Shown: positions 1 through 5,405 of the stretch, piece after piece
Layout of the letters: the number at the start of each line of letters is the position of its first letter
How positions within the stretch are numbered: position 1 is the stretch's first letter
Source of the DNA: Caulobacteraceae bacterium
Lineage (GTDB): Bacteria; Pseudomonadota; Alphaproteobacteria; Caulobacterales; Caulobacteraceae
Direction: 5' to 3'
Assembly: GCA_947479185.1 (NCBI GenBank)
Contig: CANJYY010000210.1
Coordinates: forward strand, 1 to 5,488
DNA length: 5,488 bases
Program-made: the position numbers and the translations under genes
The notes under the pieces: model-generated
Seen by the model: the letters and a program-made list of their open reading frames with translations, nothing else
The model's database searches: none
Told to the model about the DNA's origin: nothing

Positions 1-317
1 GCACTGCAGTTAAGCTACTTAAGTCCATGTCCGCTCACCACCCTTAGCGGGCATCCGGAATGTCTGCTTGTCGCCGATCACGCCGATGTCGGGTTTCGGG
101 CTGGGACCCAACGTCCGCATTCGACCCATTGCGGACTCTCACCAGGTCAGCTCCAGGATGACACTACGTCGATCATCGCATGGACGCAGAATGCGCAACC
201 CACACGAGCGCCCGCGCACCGCCCTCCATGCGAGAGGGGGCGCTCGTCGCGCCACAATTGTGCTCATCAGGTCGCTCTGGTAGCAAGCTTGACCTTGATG
301 CCAGTCTTGGGGGGCTG
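1..317. other. Gene-free region upstream of the first operon
   Basis: I see no convincing gene here. The reading frame of the first gene stays open upstream to an ATG at 180, but residues encoded by 180-317 are not protein-like, and a signal peptide begins cleanly at 318. The stretch holds the repeat cluster at 27-137 and a perfect 10-base palindrome CACAATTGTG at 253-262. A weak promoter-like pair, TTGTGC (258-263) and TAGCAA (281-286) with 17-base spacing, would start transcription about 25 bases before the gene. The promoter is a guess. Confidence 0.4.
27..137. repeat. Cluster of degenerate dispersed hairpin repeats
   Basis: Two imperfect palindromes lie about 60 bases apart. At 27-54 the arms are ATGTCCGCT and AGCGGGCAT, which pair except for one T/G position. 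At 113-136 the arms GTCCGCA and TGCGGAC pair perfectly. A further half-arm, AATGTCTGCTT, sits at 59-69. Related copies occur at 1917-1943 and 5359-5399. This is the style of intergenic repeat debris I recall from alphaproteobacterial genomes; I cannot name a catalogued family. No transposase or coding potential accompanies it. Confidence 0.55.
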
Positions 318-1214
318 ATGATCCGGATGCAGTTGCGCGGCGTATGCGCCGCGGTCTTGATGTTGTGCGCCGCGCTGCCCGCGCAGGCCGCGCCGAAACC
401 TCTGAAGTACGTCCTGCCGGAGGCAGCCCGCCCGGTCGCCGGCGGCCGCGCCGTCCAGGTCAGCGTCGGCCAGGCCGAGCTTGGGTCGAACATCAACTCC
501 ACCCTTGGCTTCGCCATGGTGGCCGGCGGCGCGGTCGGGGTGCTCATCGAGGCCGGGGTCGGAGCCGACCGCGCCCAGCGCGCCCAGCTCGGCATCACCC
601 CTATCCGCCGCAGCCTGATGGACTTTGACGCCGACCAACTGGCCATCGACAGCACAAAGTCCGCCCTGGCCGCCATGCCCTGGCTGGAAGGTCAGGAGCC
701 CGCCTTCACCCGCGACGCCACGATCTTTGGCAAAAGCGACTTTCTGACCGCTGCGCCCACCAGCCAGGTGGTCTATTTCACCTATGCCTACGACATGGCC
801 CCCGACTTCTCGTCGGTGAACGTCAGCGTCGGCATCGCCATCGCCAACAGGGAGCAGGCCAAGAAGGGCCAACCTTTCACCCGGCTCCTCGACAAGAATC
901 TGGTCTACGGCCAGCGGGTCAGCAGCGTCGTGCGCCTCGCCAATCCCACCACTCCAGCCGAGAACGCCCAGCGCTGGGCGGCCAACGACAGCGCTCTGAC
1001 GAAGAAGGCGCTCACCCTCGCCTTCACCGAGGTCGGCGCTCTCATTCCCCGGGCCCTGACGCTCACCGACGCCGATGCGGCCAGCTTGAACGCCGCCGAG
1101 CGCAAGACCATCGCTTCCCTCGGCGGCAAGCCGATGGAGGAGGACGCCGGTGGAAGCCTGCTGTTCAACCCTCTCCCCGTGGGTCTCATTCATGTCCAGA
1201 CACTTCAGGACTAG
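318..1214 (+). CDS. Exported protein of unknown function
   Basis: I do not recognise a named family. The 298-residue product starts with a typical Sec signal peptide: basic residues R3 and R7, a hydrophobic core at about 9-20, and an AQA-A cleavage site after residue 24. There is no lipobox, so a soluble periplasmic or secreted protein is expected. A Gly/Ala-rich hydrophobic stretch at about 63-82 could be a membrane-associated or glycine-zipper-like segment. The centre (155-170) contains the motif YDMAPDFSSVNVSV, which looks like a beta-strand edge; the C-terminal third is helical and Ala/Leu-rich. ATG 318 is chosen because a GGGGGG run (309-314) lies just upstream and the signal peptide starts there; ATG 327 is an alternative. 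The next exported protein begins 4 bases after the stop, so the two are probably co-transcribed. Coding confidence is good; function is unknown. Confidence 0.8.
   Translation: MIRMQLRGVCAAVLMLCAALPAQAAPKPLKYVLPEAARPVAGGRAVQVSVGQAELGSNINSTLGFAMVAGGAVGVLIEAGVGADRAQRAQLGITPIRRSLMDFDADQLAIDSTKSALAAMPWLEGQEPAFTRDATIFGKSDFLTAAPTSQVVYFTYAYDMAPDFSSVNVSVGIAIANREQAKKGQPFTRLLDKNLVYGQRVSSVVRLANPTTPAENAQRWAANDSALTKKALTLAFTEVGALIPRALTLTDADAASLNAAERKTIASLGGKPMEEDAGGSLLFNPLPVGLIHVQTLQD
1207..1210 (+). promoter_or_regulatory. Ribosome binding site deciding the downstream start
   Basis: AGGA lies inside the last codons of the upstream gene, 8 bases before ATG 1219. The alternative in-frame ATGs at 1150 and 1192 have no comparable site, which favours 1219. 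Confidence 0.5.
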
Positions 1215-1218
1215 CGGC

Positions 1219-1857
1219 ATGCACAGCGCTCACCTCTTCGGGGCCGCCATGTTGGCCGCGAGCCTGCTGACCGTCGGCTCTGCCACCGCCGCGGTCGGAG
1301 ATGCCAAGCTCCTTGGACCGCTGTACGTCGAGCCCGCGGTCGCCGCAGACTCCGCGCGCCCGTCCACCGCCGGCGGCTGCGCCGTCCAGATCGCGCTCAC
1401 CGACCCCCGCCGCGACCCCCAGATCGTGGGAGCCTTCGGCGTCGCTCTTCGTGCGCCGGAGGATCGCGAGGCCTGGCTGCGCTCGGTGTTTGACGTCGGC
1501 CTCAGGGCCCGCGGATTTACGCCCAGCTTCGCGCCGGCCGGCGGCCCGCCCGACCCCGCCATGGTCACGGCCCGCATCCGGATTCAGGTGATCTGGATCA
1601 GCACCCTGCAGATGAACAAGGTCGGCAGCGTCGTCCTGCGCGGCGTCCTGGCGGCTCCAGGCGCGCCGGCCGGACCGGAAGCGGTCTATCGTGGCGACAA
1701 GACGGGGGTGAACATGTGGGGCTCCGCCAAGGAGTTCAACGACCACGCTAACGCCGTCTTCGCCCTCGCCCTCGACGATCTGGCCGAAGACCTCCGCCCT
1801 CTCTGCGCCGCCCAGCCGCCCGCAACGGCGGCGTTGGCGCGTGCTCCAGGCCGCTAA
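1219..1857 (+). CDS. Exported protein of unknown function, possibly YajG/LptE-like fold
   Basis: The 212-residue product has a signal peptide (hydrophobic core about 6-20, cleavage near ATA-A, residues 22-25) and no lipobox cysteine. The mature part has only two cysteines, C54 and C196, a plausible periplasmic disulfide. After C54 comes a strand-like AVQIALTDPRRDPQIVGAFG, followed by a helical region, a second strand region (MVTARIRIQVIWI, about 115-127), and a C-terminal VYRGDKTG (156-163) leading into a helix rich in Ala, Leu and Asp (about 175-195). A 'strand with D-x-R, then strand, then C-terminal helix' order resembles small envelope lipoproteins such as YajG, but this is an impression of fold, not a recognised match. 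It lies 4 bases after the previous gene and both are exported, so they may act in the same envelope process. ATG 1192 would give a 23-base overlap and a longer, less typical leader. Confidence 0.78.
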   Translation: MHSAHLFGAAMLAASLLTVGSATAAVGDAKLLGPLYVEPAVAADSARPSTAGGCAVQIALTDPRRDPQIVGAFGVALRAPEDREAWLRSVFDVGLRARGFTPSFAPAGGPPDPAMVTARIRIQVIWISTLQMNKVGSVVLRGVLAAPGAPAGPEAVYRGDKTGVNMWGSAKEFNDHANAVFALALDDLAEDLRPLCAAQPPATAALARAPGR

Positions 1858-1916
1858 GGGCGACGCTCAAAGCGATACGGGTCCGCTTCTTCATTCGCTC
1901 GGGCGACCTATGCCTG

Positions 1917-1943
1917 TGTCCGCCTTCGAACCATTGAAGACAT
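1917..1943. repeat. Dispersed repeat copy in the convergent gap
   Basis: Positions 1918-1941 match 113-136 at 20 of 24 bases without gaps, keeping GTCCGC, TTCGA and CCATTG. The right arm has decayed (GAAGAC against GCGGAC), so the palindrome is weaker than in the left-hand copy. Confidence 0.5.
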
Positions 1944-1952
1944 TCGCTGTAG

Positions 1953-1990
1953 CCAGCGTGGTCGGCCTCTTGTGTCTGAAGGCACGCTGG
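1953..1990. terminator. Candidate bidirectional terminator between convergent genes
   Basis: CCAGCGTG (1953-1960) and CACGCTGG (1983-1990) form a perfect 8-base-pair stem. A further CCT/AGG pairing (1966-1968 with 1980-1982) can shorten the loop. It lies between the exported-protein operon and the oppositely oriented permease, where a shared terminator is expected. There is no T-tract on either side, so an intrinsic terminator is uncertain. Confidence 0.3.
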
Positions 1991-2010
1991 GCGCCCGTCC
2001 CCGCTGCGTG

Positions 2011-2985
2011 TCAGGCCGACAGCCAGATCGCTGCAGCAGTGTAGAGTGCAATGCCGAGGGTGAGGTTGAACGGGAAGGTGATCGCCAGGGACGCCGTCAC
2101 GAACACGCCGGCGTCGGCGTCAGGGGCGGCTAGCCGCATGGCCGCCGGAACGGCGATGTAGGATGCCGAGCCCGCGAGAATGGTCAGGAGCGCGGCATCA
2201 CCGGCCTGCAGCCCCACGATCAGCGCCAGCCCCAGTGCGACGCCCGCCGAGAGCAAGGGAAAGCCCAGTGCGAAGGCGATGACGCCCGGCGTCAACTTGC
2301 GCCCGCCTTCCATCAGACGGCGGGCGGCGATCAGGCCGATGTCGAGCAGGAAGAAGCACAGGGCGCCCTGGAACAGCGGCCCGACGAACAGGTCCAGCCG
2401 CTTCATGCCCACCTCTCCGGAGATCGCTCCCACCAAGAAGCTGCCCAGCAGCATCACGGACGCCGCGCCCACGAACACCTCCCTCAGGATGGTTCTGCGC
2501 CGACCCGGCTCGCCACGCCCCACTCCGTTCAGCAGAAGCAGCGCCGTGAGGATGGCGGGTGTTTCCATCAGTGCGAGCACAGCAGCCATATAGCCGCCGG
2601 AGGCGAGACCGGCGGCCGCGAGATGCTGCTGGCCAGCGGCAAAGGTAACGACCGAGACGGACCCGTAGGTCGCAGCCAGCGCGCAAAGGGTCGGGCGGTC
2701 GAGCCTCGGAATGCGCTTGAGGATCAGGTAGGCGGCCAGGGGCATGAGGGCGCTGAGGGCGATGCCAATCGCAGCCGCCGCCAGGAAGTCCCCGTTGAAG
2801 CCCGCGGCGCGCGCCTCTACGCCGCCTTTGAAGCCGATGCAAAGCATCAGGTAGAGCGACAGGCCCTTGGCGACAGGCTCGGGAATGGCCAGGTCCGATC
2901 GCGCGAACGCCGCCGCTGCACCGACGAAGAAGAACAGAATGGCTGGCGACGTCAGAAGGGTCAGGCTGGTGGAGAAGTCAGGCAT
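2011..2985 (-). CDS. SbtA-family (DUF897) sodium-dependent bicarbonate permease
   Basis: The 324-residue hydrophobic inner-membrane protein has about ten apparent membrane segments and carries the conserved blocks of the SbtA/DUF897 family in order. These are SPAILFFFVG (13-22), RSDLAIPE and LSLYLMLCIGFKGGVE (29-57), ATYGSVSVVTF (105-115), METPAI (140-145), GSASYIAVPAAMR (272-284) and FNLTLGI (306-312). Cyanobacterial SbtA is a Na+/HCO3- symporter; for proteobacterial members the substrate is usually assigned by homology only, so bicarbonate or another small anion is an inference. Length is normal and the protein looks intact. No SbtB-type PII partner lies in the window. It is divergent from a LysR regulator. 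The ATG at 2985 opens directly on the family N-terminus; upstream only a weak purine run (GGAACGG) is seen. The frame stays open further upstream but there runs antisense to lysR. Confidence 0.92.
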   Translation of the reverse strand: MPDFSTSLTLLTSPAILFFFVGAAAAFARSDLAIPEPVAKGLSLYLMLCIGFKGGVEARAAGFNGDFLAAAAIGIALSALMPLAAYLILKRIPRLDRPTLCALAATYGSVSVVTFAAGQQHLAAAGLASGGYMAAVLALMETPAILTALLLLNGVGRGEPGRRRTILREVFVGAASVMLLGSFLVGAISGEVGMKRLDLFVGPLFQGALCFFLLDIGLIAARRLMEGGRKLTPGVIAFALGFPLLSAGVALGLALIVGLQAGDAALLTILAGSASYIAVPAAMRLAAPDADAGVFVTASLAITFPFNLTLGIALYTAAAIWLSA

Positions 2986-3082
2986 GGGTAAACCGTTCCG
3001 CTGAAGGACGGTCCGAATGACCTCGACCGGTGCGGCTATCCAGTTTATTGATGTGATACAGGTCATAAGGGACGCTAATGAT
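2986..3082. promoter_or_regulatory. Divergent promoter/operator region, permease-lysR
   Basis: This 97-base gap must hold both promoters. It contains a perfect 7-base inverted repeat, ATGACCT (3017-3023) and AGGTCAT (3060-3066). Within an AT-richer patch lies TAT-N7-ATA (3046-3058), which fits the T-N11-A form of LysR-type boxes, nested in a wider TTATTGA...TCATAA dyad (3045-3068). The AT-rich patch stands out against the GC-rich surroundings. Binding by the adjacent LysR protein is inferred from position; no clear -35/-10 pair could be fixed for either direction. Confidence 0.5.
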
Positions 3083-3952
3083 ATGGGTGATCGGCTGGTC
3101 AACCTCGACATCGACCTGCTCCGCGCCTTTGTGACGGTCGTCGAAACCGGCAGCTTCACGCGCACGGCGGCTTTGCTTGGCCGGACCCAGCCAGCCGTCA
3201 GCCTGCAAGTCCGCCGGCTGGAAGACCAGTTGCGGTCGCCGCTGTTCGATCGGGGGGGCAAGGGCGTCGCTCTGACGACGGAGGGCGCGGCGCTGCTGCC
3301 GCAGGCTCGCAGATTGTTGCGGCTGAACGACGAGATCGTCTCGACCTTGGGGGACGGGGATCTGGAGGGCGAGGTTCGGTTCGGCGCCCCGGAGGACATC
3401 GCGACCATGCATCTTCCCGGGATCCTCGGGGCTTTCGCGCGCAGCCATTCGCGCATCAAGCTGTCAGTGACCTGCGACTACACCGCCAATCTGCTCGACC
3501 AGATGTCGCGCGGCATGCTTGATCTGGCGCTGATCAAACGTGAGCCTGTCGGGCCAGAACTGGGCGTGCGGGTCTGGAGCGAGCCTTTGGTTTGGGTGGC
3601 GCTCGACGCTTCGATCATTGAGGGGGCGCCGCTGCCGCTGATCATCGCGCCGGCGCCGGACATCTATCGAAAACGGGCCCTCGGCGCGCTGTCGAACGCC
3701 GGCATCGCCTTCCGCCCGGCCTTCACCTCGCCGAGTCTCGCTGGACAGATGGCGGCCCTGCGCGCCGGCCTCGGCGTCGGCGTGCTTCCCGCCGCCATGG
3801 CCCCCCGCGACCTGGCCGTGCTGGGGCATCCACTCCCCACCCTGGCCGACAGCGAGATCGCCCTGGTTTCCGCCCGGGGCGCTGGCGGGCCGGCCGGCCT
3901 TCTTGCGCAGGAGGTCTTGCGGGCGCTGGAACGGGGTCCGATCCGGGCATGA
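3083..3952 (+). CDS. LysR-type transcriptional regulator
   Basis: The 289-residue protein has the standard LysR layout. An N-terminal winged helix-turn-helix begins at about LDIDLLRAFVTVVETGSFT (8-26), with the recognition region AALLGRTQPAVSLQVRRLE (29-47) and the wing PLFDR (53-57). A linker helix covers about 70-90, and the effector domain starts at EVRFGAPEDIA (97-107) and runs to the end. It should be cytoplasmic and act as a tetramer. ATG 3083 is preferred: it places the HTH at the usual distance from the N-terminus and has AAGGGA (3067-3072) upstream. The ATG at 3017 would add 22 atypical residues and overlap the operator-like dyads. Divergent orientation to the permease suggests it controls that gene and itself; the effector is unknown. 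CbbR/CcmR-like control of inorganic carbon uptake is one possibility, but no sequence feature proves it. Confidence 0.93.
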   Translation: MGDRLVNLDIDLLRAFVTVVETGSFTRTAALLGRTQPAVSLQVRRLEDQLRSPLFDRGGKGVALTTEGAALLPQARRLLRLNDEIVSTLGDGDLEGEVRFGAPEDIATMHLPGILGAFARSHSRIKLSVTCDYTANLLDQMSRGMLDLALIKREPVGPELGVRVWSEPLVWVALDASIIEGAPLPLIIAPAPDIYRKRALGALSNAGIAFRPAFTSPSLAGQMAALRAGLGVGVLPAAMAPRDLAVLGHPLPTLADSEIALVSARGAGGPAGLLAQEVLRALERGPIRA

Positions 3953-3964
3953 TCGGCGCTTATG

Positions 3965-4094
3965 GGACCCATCATCATTTCTGATTGGCGACAGAAAAGC
4001 GTCGCAGGCATCTTGAATCGGCGGCCCGGGCCCCTCTGACGATCTCTGTGATCGTGATGTCGGATCGCATCGGGTGCGCTCGATGATGGGGTCC
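3965..4094. other. Potential multi-branched RNA structure after lysR
   Basis: GGACCCATCATC (3965-3976) pairs with GATGATGGGGTCC (4082-4094) over 12 base pairs with one bulged G. Inside are smaller stems: GCGAC/GTCGC (3988-4005), ACGATC/GATCGT (4040-4056) and GATG/CATC (4057-4072). It starts 13 bases after the lysR stop, so it could be the transcript's 3' end or a small RNA. GC-rich DNA gives chance stems easily, so this is tentative. Confidence 0.2.
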
Positions 4095-4171
4095 GGCTTC
4101 TCCCCCCCCCTCCTTCGAACTCCGGCGCCTTAGCGTCGAGCGCGCCCTCCTCGAGAAGGAGCGGCTCTAAA

Positions 4172-4390
4172 ATGTCCATCATACTTGCGCGTCTACGTCA
4201 CCTTCGCCTGCTGGTGCAGGCGGTCCTCACGCCCCCCAACGTCAGGCGCGACCGCCACGCGGTTCGCGCTTCCCGGCAAGACAAGTCTCCGGGCGCCGGG
4301 CTTTGGCGGTTCAGCGGACAGCCGGCGCTGCCCCCCTCGATGTGGGGCCGCGACCTCGCCCTTCAGCCGGCCAGGTCGCGCAGACGCTAA
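4172..4390 (+). CDS. Doubtful small basic protein (72 residues)
   Basis: I do not recognise this product. Support: an AAGGAG sequence (4156-4161) 10 bases before the ATG, same strand as the TerB gene 41 bases downstream, and mostly G/C third positions. The first 20 residues (MSIILARLRHLRLLVQAVLT) could be an amphipathic helix; the rest is Arg- and Pro-rich without a fold signature, typical of chance frames in GC-rich DNA. Against it: no domain, a strong hairpin inside its last codons, and the sequence around the ATG can equally be read as a -10 element (TAAAAT). It may be a leader peptide, a gene remnant, or nothing. Confidence 0.25.
   Translation: MSIILARLRHLRLLVQAVLTPPNVRRDRHAVRASRQDKSPGAGLWRFSGQPALPPSMWGRDLALQPARSRRR
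4349..4380. promoter_or_regulatory. Strong hairpin upstream of the TerB gene
   Basis: CGCGACCT (4349-4356) pairs perfectly with AGGTCGCG (4373-4380); after one C/C mismatch, GCC pairs with GGC (4358-4360 with 4369-4371), leaving an 8-base loop. It lies about 50 bases before the TerB start. Without a following T-tract it is not a classical terminator; an attenuator, mRNA-stabilising stem or protein-binding palindrome are alternatives. Confidence 0.35.
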
Positions 4391-4420
4391 CCAACGATCC
4401 ATCAACAGTCTGAACCGCTC

Positions 4421-4426
4421 AGGAGG
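4421..4426 (+). promoter_or_regulatory. Consensus ribosome binding site of the TerB gene
   Basis: AGGAGG ends 5 bases before ATG 4432. It is the strongest Shine-Dalgarno match in the window and fixes the TerB start. Confidence 0.8.
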
Positions 4427-4431
4427 CGCCA

Positions 4432-4902
4432 ATGACGTTTGCCACTCAAAAACACCGGACCCCACCCGCCATCTCGCCGATCGACGTCTGGACCCCAGGC
4501 GACGAGATCGAGATGGACGCGCTCATCGCCGCCTGCGCCCTCGTGGCCCAGGCCGATGGTTGGGTCAGGGCGGAAGAACGCCAGCGCATGATCGAACGCA
4601 TGCGCAGATCGCCTGCTGTGGCGGTGTTTGGCGTTCAGGAAGTTCTGCTGGGCTTCGAGACTCTCAACGAACGCTTCGATCGAGATCTCGACGATGGCGT
4701 CGCGGCGGCTGAGACGGCGGTTCAACGTCTCGCTGGACGAGCGGGCCCCGCGCGGCTGCTGGTCGAGACCGCCTGCGCGGTCGCCGAGGCCGACGGCGGT
4801 TTCGACTCAGAAGAGCGCGATGTCGTCCTGCGACTTTGCGAACTGTTGGAACTTGCCCCCGCCGCCTTCGACATCATGGCGGATCAAGGTCGTGCGCCAT
4901 GA
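4432..4902 (+). CDS. TerB-family (tellurite resistance) protein
   Basis: The 156-residue product is an all-helical cytoplasmic protein of the TerB family. It shows the internal duplication typical of the fold: ALIAACALVAQADGWVRAEE (30-49) is echoed by ETACAVAEADGGFDSEERDV (112-131). In each half an A-D-G turn is followed by a Glu pair (D42 with E48/E49; D121 with E127/E128), the acidic positions linked to metal binding in TerB. Length is slightly above the usual 140-150 owing to a Pro-rich N-terminal tail of about 20 residues. TerB proteins work with membrane partners such as TerC in tellurite resistance and in wider stress or phage-response systems. Here a small protein is coupled directly downstream and a TerC stump follows, supporting a ter-type cluster. 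No TerD, TerA, TerE or TerZ is present, so tellurite resistance should not be assumed. Confidence 0.88.
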   Translation: MTFATQKHRTPPAISPIDVWTPGDEIEMDALIAACALVAQADGWVRAEERQRMIERMRRSPAVAVFGVQEVLLGFETLNERFDRDLDDGVAAAETAVQRLAGRAGPARLLVETACAVAEADGGFDSEERDVVLRLCELLELAPAAFDIMADQGRAP

Positions 4903-5087
4903 GGATCGGGCCTCCCCTCGTATCTCCCTGGGCCGCCACCTTGTCCGCCCAGCTCACCCAAACCGTCAGCCAGGCCGCGGGTAACCGCAGTGTTTCGACC
5001 GAGCGCCCTGTCGAACCGGCCAACACCGTCCAAGCCAACACGACCTTGCGTCGCGTGAGCCCCCACACGTTCGACATTCGCGTCTGA
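4899..5087 (+). CDS. Small protein translationally coupled to TerB
   Basis: This 62-residue frame starts in an ATGA overlap with the TerB stop, the classic layout for translational coupling; AAGG (4886-4889) lies 9 bases upstream within the TerB gene. Third positions are mostly G/C, like the neighbouring genes. The product begins MRIGPPLVSPWAATL, followed by a Gln/Thr/Val/Ala-rich segment (17-50) and a C-terminal RRVSPHTFDIRV. It has no membrane segment, no cysteine, no lysine and no recognisable domain, and it looks largely extended or disordered apart from a possible short helix at about 12-26. A longer form starting at ATG 4836 would run far into the TerB gene and is less likely. A role with TerB is inferred from coupling only. 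Confidence 0.6.
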   Translation: MRIGPPLVSPWAATLSAQLTQTVSQAAGNRSVSTERPVEPANTVQANTTLRRVSPHTFDIRV

Positions 5088-5112
5088 CCACCCGACGCGC
5101 ACCGGCGCCTGC

Positions 5113-5352
5113 ATGGACCTTCCAACGCAGGATTTTCTGTCAAAGCCGATCTGGATGTGGGCGAGCTTCCTCGCCCTCGTCGTCGCGATGCCGGTGCTTG
5201 ATCCTGGTGTCTTGCACCGGAAGCATCGCGACATCTGCATGCGGGAAAGCCTGCTGATGTCACTGGGCTATAGCTTGTTGGCGGCGAAGTTCTCGTCGCG
5301 CCTGGCCACGCACGCCCCCTCCACAAGGGGCGAAGCCGGATTCGGGCCGTAG
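5113..5352 (+). pseudogene. Truncated TerC/Alx-family membrane protein (N-terminal fragment)
   Basis: The 79-residue frame carries the N-terminus of a TerC/Alx-type integral membrane protein: PIWMWASFLALVVAM (12-26) is the first membrane helix, LDPGVLHRKHRDI (29-41) is the family's D-x-G-V-x-H-R-K motif with its Asp kept, and ESLLMSLGYSLLAAKF (45-60) is the start of the second helix. Intact members have roughly 300 or more residues and many membrane segments, so about four fifths are missing. After residue 60 the sequence turns hydrophilic (RLATHAPSTRGEAGFGP) and stops; no continuation appears in other frames up to the window end. Pro27 and Lys59 fall in hydrophobic segments, consistent with decay. 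It is 25 bases after the small coupled gene, on the same strand. No good ribosome binding site is visible. Dispersed-repeat sequence begins 7 bases after the stop. Confidence 0.72.
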
Positions 5353-5358
5353 ATGGAG

Positions 5359-5399
5359 TTCCGCTCACCACCCTCAGTGGACGCTCAAGGCGGCCGCTT
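5359..5399. repeat. Dispersed repeat copy after the terC remnant
   Basis: Positions 5360-5374 (TCCGCTCACCACCCT) are identical to 30-44 at the other end of the window, and the ungapped match runs on to 5399 at 27 of 40 bases, ending in GCTT in both. It begins 7 bases after the stop of the terC fragment. Confidence 0.55.
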
Positions 5400-5405
5400 C
5401 CAAGC

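Larger units (their letters stand above)
3953..4431. other. Mostly non-coding region between lysR and the TerB gene
   Basis: This 479-base stretch holds no confident gene. Its first part (3953-4110) has many potential stems: a palindrome ATGGGACCCAT (3962-3972), hairpin ACGATC/GATCGT (4040-4056), and a long-range pair closing 3965-4094. A run of nine C follows at 4102-4110. The second part contains a doubtful small reading frame (4172-4390), a strong hairpin (4349-4380) and the TerB ribosome binding site. No promoter is obvious, apart from a lone -10-like TAAAAT at 4168-4173 without a matching -35. Confidence 0.5.

Noticed and set aside
27..137. CRISPR array
   Set aside because: The repeats are palindromic, divergent and irregularly spaced, without uniform spacers or cas genes.
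180..317. Earlier ATG start for the first exported protein
   Set aside because: The added 46 residues would precede and bury an excellent signal peptide, are not protein-like, and the 318 start has a G-rich binding site.
267..1220. Long open antisense frame (317 codons) opposite the first exported protein
   Set aside because: Its product is a low-complexity Gly/Ala/Asp-rich sequence with no domain or signal, typical of frames opposite a GC-rich gene. The plus strand has a clean signal peptide and protein-like composition.
1841..2044. Small plus-strand frame of 67 codons in the convergent gap
   Set aside because: It overlaps the end of one gene and the end of the opposite one, spans a dispersed repeat copy, and has no ribosome binding site or recognisable sequence.
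2986..3459. N-terminal extension of the permease frame by about 158 codons
   Set aside because: The extension runs antisense to the clear LysR helix-turn-helix gene, and the DUF897 N-terminus begins at ATG 2985. The openness is a by-product of GC-rich codon use.
3664..4182. Antisense frame starting opposite the small plus frame
   Set aside because: Most of it lies opposite lysR, it crosses the C9 tract, and its product lacks any domain.
4628..4984. Alternative frame inside the TerB gene (118 codons)
   Set aside because: It is Ser/Arg/Pro-rich without domains; the TerB frame with its duplicated acidic motifs explains the coding signal.
4432..5352. A complete tellurite-resistance operon
   Set aside because: Only TerB and a broken TerC are seen. 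No TerA, TerD, TerE or TerZ is present, so a working resistance system cannot be claimed.
27..5399. Composite transposon or genomic island bounded by the end repeats
   Set aside because: The end copies are short and degenerate, other copies occur inside, and there is no transposase, integrase or target-site duplication.
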